Source: Rhodobacteraceae bacterium KLH11
GTDB taxonomy: Bacteria > Pseudomonadota > Alphaproteobacteria > Rhodobacterales > Rhodobacteraceae
NCBI GenBank assembly: GCA_000158135.1
Contig: DS999531.1
Location: 3,060,922-3,124,921 of the forward strand
Direction: 5' to 3'
Length of the DNA stretch: 64,000 nucleotides
Each line of letters begins with the position of its first letter. Positions within the stretch are counted from its first letter, which is position 1. The notes under the pieces were generated by a model. The model saw only the letters and a list, made by a program, of their open reading frames with translations. It did not search any database and was not told where the DNA came from. Of this stretch, positions 53,331 to 62,145 are shown piece after piece. A program made the translations under genes and the position numbers.

Positions 53331-54144
53331 TGGTTGCGCCAAGAAACAGGGCCGAATTCACAAAGGTGAACACAACCGAGGCGGCAAACATCAATGTTGC
53401 CGTCAAAGTCGAAACCCGCGCGGCGGCTTCATACCACAGGTAATAGGCCAAAGCGGTCGGCAAAACACCCAGCAGGACAAGAAACACAACATCATTTGCC
53501 GTAGGCATTTGCAGTGAAAATGCGGCCAGAGGCACCAGCAGAACGCCAGCGCTCAGAAATATCCCGAACAGGAAGTTCAACCGTTCGACCGTTGTTTGCG
53601 AAGATTGCATGGCCCGGCTGCTTGAAATCAGGAACACCGCCCAGCTCAGCCCGGCTCCGATTTCCATCAGATCACCGAACAGGGGCCCTCCGCCGCCTTC
53701 GAAATCCCGGTAGACCGTCAGGAATACCCCAAAAATGGCCAGCACCGTCGCAAGGATATCAGTGCGTCCAACCGCGCTATCTGCGAAGAAATACAAGAAG
53801 ATCAGCACAAAGAATGGTGCTGTATTCTCAAGCACCATCGCATTGGCAGCGCCGGTATGTTCCAGACCAACATGGAACAGGATGTAGTTCACGACCGTGG
53901 ACAGAACGGCCAAACGAAAATTCCAGTCCCCGAACCGGATCGATACCCGTGCGCGCATCAGGCGCAGCATGCAGTAGATGGCAAGTGCCGCGATGAACAG
54001 CCGCGATACGGCAATCTGCAACCCGCCCAGATCACTGGTCAGATAGCGGACGATAACGCTGTGTGTTCCCCATAGAAAGGCAGCCAGAAAGCCCAGCACC
54101 AGACCATTATGCAGCAATGATGATTTCTGTGGCTGGTCGGGCAC
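53248..54144 (-). CDS. DMT-family transporter (EamA)
   Basis: This 298-residue protein has ten predicted membrane helices arranged as two EamA repeats (about 15-145 and 160-290). DMT proteins export amino acids, sugars or other metabolites; no substrate can be assigned from sequence. It is preceded closely by a DksA-type zinc-finger gene (17 bp) and may be co-transcribed with it. The stop lies right beside the pepF-like terminator on the other strand. Confidence 0.9.
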   Translation of the reverse strand: MPDQPQKSSLLHNGLVLGFLAAFLWGTHSVIVRYLTSDLGGLQIAVSRLFIAALAIYCMLRLMRARVSIRFGDWNFRLAVLSTVVNYILFHVGLEHTGAANAMVLENTAPFFVLIFLYFFADSAVGRTDILATVLAIFGVFLTVYRDFEGGGGPLFGDLMEIGAGLSWAVFLISSSRAMQSSQTTVERLNFLFGIFLSAGVLLVPLAAFSLQMPTANDVVFLVLLGVLPTALAYYLWYEAAARVSTLTATLMFAASVVFTFVNSALFLGATITPLAIVGATLIVAAIFLTTLKSAKRE

Positions 54145-54161
54145 GGGTCACCTCGGCTGGG

Positions 54162-54431
54162 TTATTTCAACTGACTGTCTTTTGAGCCGCGCCGGTTGAT
54201 ACCTGAACGCGCTTTGTAAGTGCCGTCACGTTCCTGCTGACAGTCCAGACAAAGCTTGACCCCCGGCACCGCATGGCGACGTTTCTCGGGGATCGGTTCT
54301 TCACATTCGGCACAATGGGTCAGGCTTTCGCCGATCGGGCCCTTTTGCGCCTGCATCCGTGCCAGCTCATCCGAGATCGATGCCTCGATCTGTTCGCTCA
54401 CCGCACCGTCGCGTGCCCAGCCGCCTGCCAT
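54162..54431 (-). CDS. DksA/TraR-type C4 zinc finger protein
   Basis: This 89-residue protein has a CAEC ... CLDC zinc finger (about 41-65) preceded by a helical region (about 10-35). It resembles small DksA/TraR family members that bind the RNA polymerase secondary channel. It lacks the full DksA coiled-coil length, so effects on transcription are inferred. The DMT transporter follows in the same direction after 17 bp. Confidence 0.88.
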   Translation of the reverse strand: MAGGWARDGAVSEQIEASISDELARMQAQKGPIGESLTHCAECEEPIPEKRRHAVPGVKLCLDCQQERDGTYKARSGINRRGSKDSQLK

Positions 54432-54491
54432 TGGTTGCCCCTCCTGATCCGGTAGGGATCAGAATAGGTCAGCCGGGCGCGATGTGGCAAG

Positions 54492-55466
54492 TCAGAGCGG
54501 TACGGCCCCGTCAAACACCTTGTCGATCATCTGCTGAGTGCCGCGCGAGAATTCCAGCGGGCACGGGTATTCCTCCCCATCGCGGACCGACCGGCAGAAC
54601 GCTTCGACCTGTAGTTTGTAGTGATCGTCGCCCGGGAAGCGCGTCACCTGAACCTCAAGCCCCGGGCGATGCAGCTCAACCCGCGCCTCACCAAAGACCC
54701 GGGCATTGAACGGCGCGGTCAGGCGGATAACCCCGCCTTCGCCATGAAACACCATCTCCTGATGCGGATGCATGCGGATCGAGACATAGCTGGAATAGGT
54801 AAAGCCCGGGAATTGCGCCCGGATTTCCGTAAACGTGTCGATACCATTTTCCCACCGGATCGCGGATTGCACCGCCTCGGGCTCTTGCCCTGTCGCGAAC
54901 CGAGCCCCGCCGATCACATAAACGCCGATATCACGCAACCCACCGCCACCGGTTTCAGCACGATTGCGAATGTTGCCCGTATCCTCGCGATTGTCGAAAC
55001 TGAAAGCGCCCGTCACGTGAGCCAGCTTTCCAATCGCCCCATCCGCGATCAGCTTGCGGACAAACTGCCATTGCGGGTGATGCACGATCATATAAGCCTC
55101 GGCGGCCAGCAAACCGGTCTGATCGCGTTTGGCGATCAGAGCCTCGAATTCCCCGGCCCGCATCGCCATCGGTTTTTCGCAAAGAACGTGCTTTCCTGCC
55201 TCCAGCGCTTTCAGGCTCCATTCCACATGCATGTGATTGGGCAGCGGAATGTAAATCGCATCGATATCAGGATCAGAAAGCAACGCATCGTAGCTGTCAT
55301 AAACCTTCAGATCAGGACAGAAGGCTTTGAAAGGGCCAGCCTTTTGCGCATCAGACGTGGCCAGCCCCGCCAAACGTGCGCCTTCGGCTGCATGGATCGC
55401 GGGGGCCATGTAGTTTTGCGCAAACCGTGCAGCCCCCAGAACGCCCCATTTTACTGGTTTGGTCAT
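54492..55466 (-). CDS. Gfo/Idh/MocA family oxidoreductase
   Basis: This 324-residue NAD(P)-dependent sugar or polyol oxidoreductase has an N-terminal Rossmann fold, KWGVLGAARFAQNYMAPAI (about 5-23), the EKPMA catalytic-lysine motif (about 96-100) and a C-terminal alpha/beta substrate domain. The expected histidine-containing region of the C-terminal domain is present. The substrate is unknown and no sugar transporter is adjacent. Confidence 0.9.
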   Translation of the reverse strand: MTKPVKWGVLGAARFAQNYMAPAIHAAEGARLAGLATSDAQKAGPFKAFCPDLKVYDSYDALLSDPDIDAIYIPLPNHMHVEWSLKALEAGKHVLCEKPMAMRAGEFEALIAKRDQTGLLAAEAYMIVHHPQWQFVRKLIADGAIGKLAHVTGAFSFDNREDTGNIRNRAETGGGGLRDIGVYVIGGARFATGQEPEAVQSAIRWENGIDTFTEIRAQFPGFTYSSYVSIRMHPHQEMVFHGEGGVIRLTAPFNARVFGEARVELHRPGLEVQVTRFPGDDHYKLQVEAFCRSVRDGEEYPCPLEFSRGTQQMIDKVFDGAVPL

Positions 55467-55564
55467 TGCCGCTCCTCCCTGAAATTGTTAGCGCAAACGA
55501 AAATTCAGGGCCTTTTATCAAGCCCTGCGGAAACTGTCATGGCCGATTTTCTGACTTTGTCGTG

Positions 55565-55597
55565 AAAAAACCGGCCCATGACCCATGGACCGGTTTT
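55565..55597 (-). terminator. Terminator of rpoH
   Basis: Read on the minus strand, AAAACCGGTCCATG and CATGGGCCGGTTTT (one G-U pair) form a 14-bp stem, extended by a T-run ending in TTTTTT. It lies 20 bp past the rpoH stop. Confidence 0.9.
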
Positions 55598-55617
55598 GGA
55601 AGCTGACAAAAACTGGA

Positions 55618-56514
55618 TCAGCTTGCGCCCAGCATGCCCTTTTCACGGGCCAGCTCGCGCATCTTTTTCTGCAGTTTCTCAAACGCGCGCACTTCGATCT
55701 GGCGGATACGTTCGCGGCTGACATTGTACTGCGTGCTCAATTCCTCAAGCGTGACAACCTGATCCATCAGGCGGCGCTGGGTCAGAATGTCTTTCTCGCG
55801 ATCATTCAACACATCCAGAGCAGCAGCCAGCAATTCGCGCCGGGCTTCCAGCTCATCGCGTGCCTCATAATCGCCCGCCTGATCAGCGTCTTCGTCTTCC
55901 AGCCAATCCTGCCACTGCATGGTGCCTTCGCCCTCGGACCCAACGGTCGCGTTCAGCGAAGCATCGCCACCGGACATCCGGCGGTTCATGCTGATCACTT
56001 CCTCCTCGGTCACGCCAAGGTCTTCGGCAATCCTGGCCACGTTCTCAGGACGCAGATCGCCCTCTTCCAGCGCTCCGATGCGGGCCTTGGCCTTGCGCAG
56101 GTTGAAGAACAGCTTTTTCTGCGCCGAGGTTGTGCCCAGCTTGACCATCGACCATGACCGCAGAACATATTCCTGGATCGAGGCGCGAATCCACCACATC
56201 GCATAGGTCGCCAGCCGGAAGCCTTTCTCGGGGTCGAATTTCTTGACCGCCTGCATCAGGCCTACATTGGCCTCGGAAATCACCTCGGCCTGCGGCAGAC
56301 CATAGCCGCGATATCCCATCGCGATCTTGGCCGCCAGACGCAGGTGCGAGGTGACCATCTTATGGGCAGCCTCAGTATCCTGTTCTTCGACCCAGCGCTT
56401 GGCCAGCATGTATTCCTCTTCCGGCTCAAGCAGGGGAAATTTGCGAATCTCCTGCATATAGCGGTTCAATCCACCCTCAGGTGTCGGTGCCGGAAGATTT
56501 GAGTAATTTGCCAT
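55618..56514 (-). CDS. rpoH: RNA polymerase sigma-32 factor RpoH
   Basis: This 298-residue heat-shock sigma factor has region 2 (about 50-120) with DLLQ-like core contacts and the RpoH box QKKLFFNLRKAK (about 132-143). Region 4 has the HTH that reads the -35 element: EELSTQYNVSRERIRQIEVRAFEKLQ (about 250-275, in parts). It directs transcription of chaperones and proteases. A clear sigma-32 promoter lies upstream (56557-56585), so it probably maintains its own expression. A strong terminator follows. Confidence 0.95.
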   Translation of the reverse strand: MANYSNLPAPTPEGGLNRYMQEIRKFPLLEPEEEYMLAKRWVEEQDTEAAHKMVTSHLRLAAKIAMGYRGYGLPQAEVISEANVGLMQAVKKFDPEKGFRLATYAMWWIRASIQEYVLRSWSMVKLGTTSAQKKLFFNLRKAKARIGALEEGDLRPENVARIAEDLGVTEEEVISMNRRMSGGDASLNATVGSEGEGTMQWQDWLEDEDADQAGDYEARDELEARRELLAAALDVLNDREKDILTQRRLMDQVVTLEELSTQYNVSRERIRQIEVRAFEKLQKKMRELAREKGMLGAS

Positions 56515-56556
56515 TCTTTCTGCCCCTTGGACAAATGTTTAAGCCCTTAACATGCC

Positions 56557-56585
56557 ATATGGGTAACGGCCCCTATGGTTTCAAG
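56557..56585 (-). promoter_or_regulatory. Sigma-32-type promoter of rpoH
   Basis: Read on the minus strand, CTTGAAA (56585-56579) and CCCATAT (56563-56557) are separated by 15 bp, close to the E. coli sigma-32 consensus CTTGAAA - N13-17 - CCCATnT. It lies about 43 bp before the rpoH start. Confidence 0.8.
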
Positions 56586-56660
56586 AGGATCTGTTAACAG
56601 TCTGAAATTAACCCGGTGTAAAGAAAAGCTGAAATTGCCGAGCTCACATGGCTTTGCAAA

Positions 56661-57695
56661 TTATGTCACCGGCTGTCGTAGCTCTGACAACAGCCTTTCC
56701 ATATCCTCGGGCAAAGGCGCTTCAAAGCGCAGGTCCGCGCCGGAAACCGGATGCTCAAAGCCCAGAACAGCTGCGTGCAGGGCCTGACGGGGAAAGGCTT
56801 GCACGGCTTCCACCGCTGTCGGCGCAAATGCCCGCGCGGCCAGTTTACGCTTACCCCCATAAACCGGATCGCCCACAAGGCCATGACCGGCATGGGCCAT
56901 ATGAACGCGAATCTGATGGGTCCGCCCGGTTTCAAGCCAGCACTCCACAAGCGATATGGCCCCCGGATTGCCGAACACCTCGACAATCCGCGATCGCGTC
57001 ACCGCGTGGCGACCACCATGGAACAGAACAGCCTGTTTCTGCCGATCCGTCTTGTGCCGCGCCAGCTGAGTTGTCAGGCGCATGATATTGCCGGGCTCAA
57101 AGCTGACCCCCTTAATCCCGCGCAGCCGGGGGTCATTGGCATCCGGGACGCCATAGCAGACGGCGCGGTAGTACCGCTCGACGCTATGCGCCTCGAACTG
57201 GGCGGCCAGCCCGTGATGCGCGGCATCCGATTTCGCGACCACCAGCAAACCACTGGTTTCCTTGTCGATCCGATGCACGATGCCCGGGCGTTTGACACCG
57301 CCCACGCCCGACAGGTCATCGCCACAGTGATGCAGCAGCGCATTGACAAGCGTCCCGTTCGGAGAGCCCGGCGCCGGATGTACAACCATACCAGCCGGTT
57401 TATTGATCACGATCAGGTCGTCATCCTCGTAAACTACATCCAGCGGGATATCTTCGGGGCCGATATGGCTGTCTTCGGCTTCGGCCACGGTGATCGCGAT
57501 CTGCGCATCTTCCGCCACTTTGGCCTTGGGGTCATCCACGACAGCCCCATCAACCGTCACCGCCCCCTCTCCGATCAGACGGGCCAGACGGGTGCGCGAC
57601 AGGCTTTCTTCCGCTGGCACATCCCGCGCAAGCGCCTTATCAAGACGGGGCGGCGGAGCTGCCGCGATCTGAAATTCTATCAGGCGGGTGCCCAT
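56661..57695 (-). CDS. RluA-family 23S rRNA pseudouridine synthase
   Basis: This 344-residue pseudouridine synthase has an N-terminal S4 domain (about 20-85, LSRTRLARLIGEGAVTVDGAVV in parts) and an RluA catalytic domain (about 90-330) with HRIDKETSG (about 140-148), whose aspartate is the catalytic nucleophile. It modifies uridines in the large-subunit rRNA (RluD-like). Its start codon shares two bases with the divergent DUF6476 start, leaving no intergenic space. Confidence 0.93.
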   Translation of the reverse strand: MGTRLIEFQIAAAPPPRLDKALARDVPAEESLSRTRLARLIGEGAVTVDGAVVDDPKAKVAEDAQIAITVAEAEDSHIGPEDIPLDVVYEDDDLIVINKPAGMVVHPAPGSPNGTLVNALLHHCGDDLSGVGGVKRPGIVHRIDKETSGLLVVAKSDAAHHGLAAQFEAHSVERYYRAVCYGVPDANDPRLRGIKGVSFEPGNIMRLTTQLARHKTDRQKQAVLFHGGRHAVTRSRIVEVFGNPGAISLVECWLETGRTHQIRVHMAHAGHGLVGDPVYGGKRKLAARAFAPTAVEAVQAFPRQALHAAVLGFEHPVSGADLRFEAPLPEDMERLLSELRQPVT

Positions 57696-57996
57696 GACTG
57701 TCCCTTCCGAACCTCAGGAACCGCAGGAAACGCCTCAGCTTCGGCTGCTGCGACGCATGGTCATGCTGTTGACCGCGGTGATGATTGGCGGGGTTCTAGT
57801 GACATTTGCCCTGATTGTCATCCGCCTATCAGACCGCACCCCCAGGCTCCCTGATCAGATCGAGCTGCCGGACGGCGCGCGCGCGCAGGCCCTGACCATC
57901 GGGAACAACTGGTACGCCGTTGTGACCGACGACAGCCGCATTCTGATCTTCGACAAAACCACCGGCAAACAACGTCAGGAGATCGCGCTGGACTAG
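57694..57996 (+). CDS. DUF6476 family membrane protein
   Basis: This 100-residue protein has one transmembrane helix (about 27-47, VMLLTAVMIGGVLVTFALIVI) and a short C-terminal domain ending in FDKTTGKQRQEIALD. It fits the small Rhodobacterales DUF6476 family of unknown function. The ATG at 57694 overlaps the divergent RluA start; a GTG two codons earlier at 57688 is an alternative. No intergenic promoter space exists, so its promoter must lie within the RluA-type gene. Confidence 0.78.
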   Translation: MTVPSEPQEPQETPQLRLLRRMVMLLTAVMIGGVLVTFALIVIRLSDRTPRLPDQIELPDGARAQALTIGNNWYAVVTDDSRILIFDKTTGKQRQEIALD

Positions 57997-58000
57997 CCCC

Positions 58001-60001
58001 TCACTGCTGGCCCGCGATCCGTTTCAACTGGTTGGAAAACCGTTTGTAGGGCGGGTACAGTTCGCGCGCTTTCTCCAGCAGCGGGCGGGCCTTGTTCTTG
58101 TTGCCGCGCCGCATGTGGATTTGACCGGCCATACCCTGAATGGCGACCGTAACATCATCCGCATCCGCCGCCTGCAGGATTAAGGCCTCACCCCGCCCTG
58201 TTTTGCCCATCCGTTCCAGCAACCGGCCCATAGCGAACAACAGAAACGGGTTTTCCGGATCGCAGGCCAGTGCCTCGGCCATTGTCTGGCTGGCGGCCCC
58301 AGCATCCCCTTCCGCTTCATAAAGCGTGGCCAGCCGCTTTAAATACAACGTGTTTTCGGGCAGGTCGGCAACAAGCTTTCGGCCCAGATCGATCGCCCGC
58401 GCGCCCGATACCTGACCCAGATGCCTTTGCAGTACCAGCCGGGCGCTCAGCAACCGGGGGTCATCGGGCGGCAGATCGGTCAGGCTGCCCAAAGCCGTCT
58501 CCAGCGCCTCCAGCCTTTTGCGATGATCAAACAACCGCCTTGCCCGTTGATCCAGCGCCAGCTCTGACCAATCCAGCAGGATGAAATCGAAATTACAGGG
58601 CCGCCACGAAACCACCTTGTGCTGCACCAGATACAGGTTGTTGAACGGCGGAAAGCGACGCTGCCGGACAACCCGTTGCAATGACCAGTCCACCGGCGGC
58701 AGCAGCCGTGTGGTCAGTTGATCCCGATAGAGCATCCTTGACCCAAGCACCACAACATCCGGCCGCAAGGGTTTGGCCCAAAACGCTTTTGCGAAATGTC
58801 GCGTGGCTGCCCAACGTTTATTCTGCGCGCCCAGAATGGCCCCGCGCAATGCGCATAACACGGCGTAATCCTCAGGCCACAGATGCGGGTTCTGCAACCC
58901 GTCTTTGGCAAGCGTTTCACTTTCCTGCCACTTCGCCAGATAGAAACAGTTCAATGACTGCAGCAGAGGCATAAAGGCGTTGTCCGCACCAGCCTTTAGA
59001 ATGGGCTTGGCGCTTGCATAAGCCTCTTCGCACCTGTCCTGGGCCGACAGGTATTGTACCGCCTTGGAATAGATATGCGCCGCCTCAGACGGGTTCAGAA
59101 ACGCCTCTGGCCCCTGTGCGACACGTTCGATGACCCGCGTATTGGCCTTTTGCATCTCTGCCTCCGAAAGCACATCGCGAAACACCTTGCGCTGATGCCC
59201 GGATATCCGGGCCGCCGCCATGGAAAAGGCGGAAATGAACGGGGCGATGACCTGCTCGGCGCGCGACATGGTATAGAGTTCCAGAAAATCCCGCTGCGCG
59301 CGCGTCAGTTCCGACAGATCAGCAATATCCGACATCTGCAGAAGCTGTGGAAACCGTTTCTTGAAACGCGCAATCAGTTCCGGCTGGTCCGAAAACATAA
59401 TCGCCGCCTTGCCTTCGGATTTCTGCAGATGGGCCTCGTACAATTCCTCGGGTTCGATCTTGGCGGGCCAGGTCGAATGTTTCCACGGCAGACCGTTCAG
59501 AATGTCGCCCCGGCGAATGTGATAGGCCGAAACCCCCTGCCCCGAGATCGCCTCGTCCGCGCGATCCATGATCTGGCGAATGTCATCGACAAACCCGATC
59601 CTGCGGATGAAATCACGATAGCGCGGGCGGATGGTTTCAATATCTTCCCAGGGAAAGGCCAGAACCTCGAACCCTTCTTCAACCAGTACCGAGCGGCCCG
59701 ACGCCAGATGGGCCTCAAGCCGTTCGGGGGAAGGGTCGTTCTGAAAGGCCCAGATCGGCAAGGCGGTCTGGCTGCAGGCATCAAACTCTGCCTGATCCAG
59801 AAAATGCGCGCCCATCCAGTCAGAGGTGAACAACTCCTGCGGCTGATCCAGTTCCGGCGCATCCGCCCCTTGCGGGAACCAGTTCACCCGGTAGTCGGCC
59901 CTGAAATCCTCGGCCAGACGGATGCAGGTCAGGATCATCAGCAGCCGCGCGCCCATCCGATCCTTGCGCTGACCGATAAAAACACCCCGGGTTCGTGTCA
60001 T
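58001..60001 (-). CDS. Fucosyltransferase-like / TPR protein, function unknown
   Basis: This 666-residue protein appears to have an N-terminal half (about 1-280) like the O-/alpha-fucosyltransferase fold, with HIRRGD at about 161-166 in the donor-binding region and EQVIAPFISAFSMAA near 255, followed by TPR repeats (about 310-420 and 540-660). Such transferases move fucose or another sugar; TPRs often bind the protein acceptor. No polysaccharide genes are adjacent, so the role is unclear. The ATG at 60001 is chosen as the start; an in-frame ATG at 60040 is also possible, and ribosome sites are weak. It is followed upstream by a 657-bp gap. Confidence 0.68.
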   Translation of the reverse strand: MTRTRGVFIGQRKDRMGARLLMILTCIRLAEDFRADYRVNWFPQGADAPELDQPQELFTSDWMGAHFLDQAEFDACSQTALPIWAFQNDPSPERLEAHLASGRSVLVEEGFEVLAFPWEDIETIRPRYRDFIRRIGFVDDIRQIMDRADEAISGQGVSAYHIRRGDILNGLPWKHSTWPAKIEPEELYEAHLQKSEGKAAIMFSDQPELIARFKKRFPQLLQMSDIADLSELTRAQRDFLELYTMSRAEQVIAPFISAFSMAAARISGHQRKVFRDVLSEAEMQKANTRVIERVAQGPEAFLNPSEAAHIYSKAVQYLSAQDRCEEAYASAKPILKAGADNAFMPLLQSLNCFYLAKWQESETLAKDGLQNPHLWPEDYAVLCALRGAILGAQNKRWAATRHFAKAFWAKPLRPDVVVLGSRMLYRDQLTTRLLPPVDWSLQRVVRQRRFPPFNNLYLVQHKVVSWRPCNFDFILLDWSELALDQRARRLFDHRKRLEALETALGSLTDLPPDDPRLLSARLVLQRHLGQVSGARAIDLGRKLVADLPENTLYLKRLATLYEAEGDAGAASQTMAEALACDPENPFLLFAMGRLLERMGKTGRGEALILQAADADDVTVAIQGMAGQIHMRRGNKNKARPLLEKARELYPPYKRFSNQLKRIAGQQ

Positions 60002-60658
60002 GGCCCAAACCACGGAACCGAAGCCAAAAGACGCTGCCACCGTTGCTGAGCGACCCTTTGAAGGATTATGCGTGCCCCGCCTGAGGCGCCGATGTTGGTC
60101 AAGCTCATCGTCTGCAACATTGCGGCGATCCCAAAAGCACAGTCTCTATTCTACTTATACAAACACAACGGTGGCGGCGAGACGGTAAAATGCAAAGGAA
60201 TACACCCTTTTCCCGGGCGAAATTACCTTTCAGCCCCTGAAACAGGTACGTCCTGAGGTCGCATGGGCACAGGCGGTCACGTGGTGCTGCAAACTGCATA
60301 TATTCGTAAGAAGGTTGCACCCCTGACATCCAGAGGTGTCATTTCGGGAAAAATCGAAGGCGCTAAAACGAGAATTGCCGTTCCGATATGGGGTCGGAAC
60401 GGCAGACTCGTACCCAAAAACATCTCGGGTTTCGCTGGGCAGCCCTGCGATCACCGGTTAACACACCACTCACTCATGAACGGTACATACATACTATGTG
60501 GTTAGATGGCTTTTGTAAGGAGTGGATATGAAGAATCCCTGAATTTGACGCGAATTGGGGCAATTCTTTGGAAACGCATGAGTTGTATGAGAAACAGAGC
60601 GTACCAGTTTTTTGGATTGTCGTCTCGCCTTGAACGTTAACCGATTCGCAAAGCGGAA
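60002..60658. other. 657-bp gap with no convincing gene
   Basis: No frame here carries family features or a good ribosome site, and the composition is more A/T-rich than the flanks, especially 60500-60650. It contains a perfect 11-bp hairpin, TGCCGTTCCGA (60376-60386) and TCGGAACGGCA (60394-60404), with a 7-nt loop and no clear T-run. It probably holds the promoter of the TPR gene (minus strand), and possibly a small RNA or a decayed gene. Confidence 0.5.
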
Positions 60659-61327
60659 CTAGCCGATTCGTTCTGCAGCTTGGTCCGAAAACACCTCTTC
60701 AAAGGTCTTCTTCAGCGCGACATCCACATCAGCCATCGTAACCGGCAGGCCCAGATCGACCAGAGATGTCACGCCATGTTCCTGAATCCCGCACGGCACA
60801 ATCCCGCCGAAATGCGACAGATCCGGCTCCACATTGATCGAGATGCCGTGAAAGCTGATCCATTTCCGCAACCGTATGCCAATTGCCGCGATCTTGTCTT
60901 CGGCTGGCTGCCCGGTGACGGTCAGAGGTTTATCGTTGCGCTGAACCCAAACGCCAACCCGCCCCTCGCGAATTTCGCCGGTGACATTGAATTCGGCCAA
61001 TGCAGCAATCACCCAGGCCTCTAGCTGTTGCACAAAACGGCGCACATCATGGCCGCGTTTGCCCACATCCAGCATGACATAGACAACCCGCTGCCCCGGC
61101 CCGTGATAGGTATATTGCCCGCCACGTTTGCTTTCATAGACGGGAAAACGCTCGGGATCGGTCAAATCCTCGCGCTTGGCCGATGTGCCTGCTGTGTAGA
61201 GGGGTGGATGTTCAAGCAGCCATATACACTCATCCGCCTCACCCGCGGCAATCGCGGCCACGCGCGCCTCCATAAAGGCGGTGGCCTCTTGATAGTCCAC
61301 CAATGCATCTGACGTCTTCCATTCCAT
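60659..61327 (-). CDS. lipB: Lipoyl(octanoyl) transferase LipB
   Basis: This 222-residue enzyme moves an octanoyl group from acyl carrier protein to the lipoyl domains of 2-oxoacid dehydrogenases. The conserved [17 protein letters not shown] (about 66-82), [19 protein letters not shown] with the catalytic lysine nearby, and GGIVPCGI with the catalytic cysteine near the C-terminus are present. It lies 39 bp after the DsbA-like gene in transcription order and may share its transcript. Confidence 0.95.
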   Translation of the reverse strand: MEWKTSDALVDYQEATAFMEARVAAIAAGEADECIWLLEHPPLYTAGTSAKREDLTDPERFPVYESKRGGQYTYHGPGQRVVYVMLDVGKRGHDVRRFVQQLEAWVIAALAEFNVTGEIREGRVGVWVQRNDKPLTVTGQPAEDKIAAIGIRLRKWISFHGISINVEPDLSHFGGIVPCGIQEHGVTSLVDLGLPVTMADVDVALKKTFEEVFSDQAAERIG

Positions 61328-61366
61328 GTTGTTCCCTTAGACCGTCCTGTTGGCAGGGGAAAGGGG

Positions 61367-62026
61367 TTACGCCGCTTCAGACAAGCACCGCCGCAGAACC
61401 TGTGCATAAGTGTCTGTCCCTTGCGCCCCGGTCAGCAGGTATTTGCCCGCGAAAACCATCGAAGGAACGCCTGAAATGCCGTGACCGGCCCAGAACTGCT
61501 GTTTCTCGCGCACAGGGGTCACATGCGCGCCGGATTCAAGCGCAGTCCGCGCCGCATTCGGATCCAGCCCTGCGGCCTCAACCGCACCAAGCAGCACCCC
61601 GAGGTCAGAGACATCCATCTGTTGCGTAAAATAGGCATCGAACAAGGCCAGCTTGAGCGGATGCTGACGCCCTTGAGTTTCCGCCCAGTCCAGCAGCTGA
61701 TGCGCTGCAAAAGTGTTCACGATTCGACTGTTCTCATCAAAGTTGAAGGTGAACCCAAGTTCGCCCCCCAACGCGGTCAGCCGCTCCCGCGCCTGCTGGC
61801 TCTGTTCCGGGGTCGAGCCGTATTTCTCGGCGATATGCTCGCGCAGGTTTTGCCCCTCAGGCCCCATGTCCGGGTTGAGTTCAAACGGATGCCACCGCAG
61901 CTGCGCCAACACGTTCTCCTGTTTCAGGGCCGCGTCCAACTGACGAAAGCCAACAATACACCACGGGCAAACAACGTCCGAGACGATGTCGATCTGCAAA
62001 ACCGGGCGGGAATCCGAGGGGGCCAT
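61367..62026 (-). CDS. DsbA-family oxidoreductase (FrnE-like)
   Basis: This 219-residue thioredoxin-fold protein of the FrnE branch has the active-site CPWC (about 19-22) in SDVVCPWCIVGFR and a large helical insertion. There is no signal peptide, so it is cytosolic; FrnE proteins are linked to thiol redox and polyketide biology but are widely distributed. It is upstream of lipB in the same direction. Confidence 0.93.
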   Translation of the reverse strand: MAPSDSRPVLQIDIVSDVVCPWCIVGFRQLDAALKQENVLAQLRWHPFELNPDMGPEGQNLREHIAEKYGSTPEQSQQARERLTALGGELGFTFNFDENSRIVNTFAAHQLLDWAETQGRQHPLKLALFDAYFTQQMDVSDLGVLLGAVEAAGLDPNAARTALESGAHVTPVREKQQFWAGHGISGVPSMVFAGKYLLTGAQGTDTYAQVLRRCLSEAA

Positions 62027-62145
62027 ATGCTGCTCCTGATTGACTATACAGGCGTTTAGATATGGGTTGGCCGTGTGAAATCAATCCAACGCGTTTTTGC
62101 CTCTTCACATCGCGCGGATCAGCGTCTATACGCGCCTCTACCAAG

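Noticed and set aside
60105..60505. Small frames in the gap before lipB
   Set aside because: They lack ribosome sites and family features and overlap each other on both strands.
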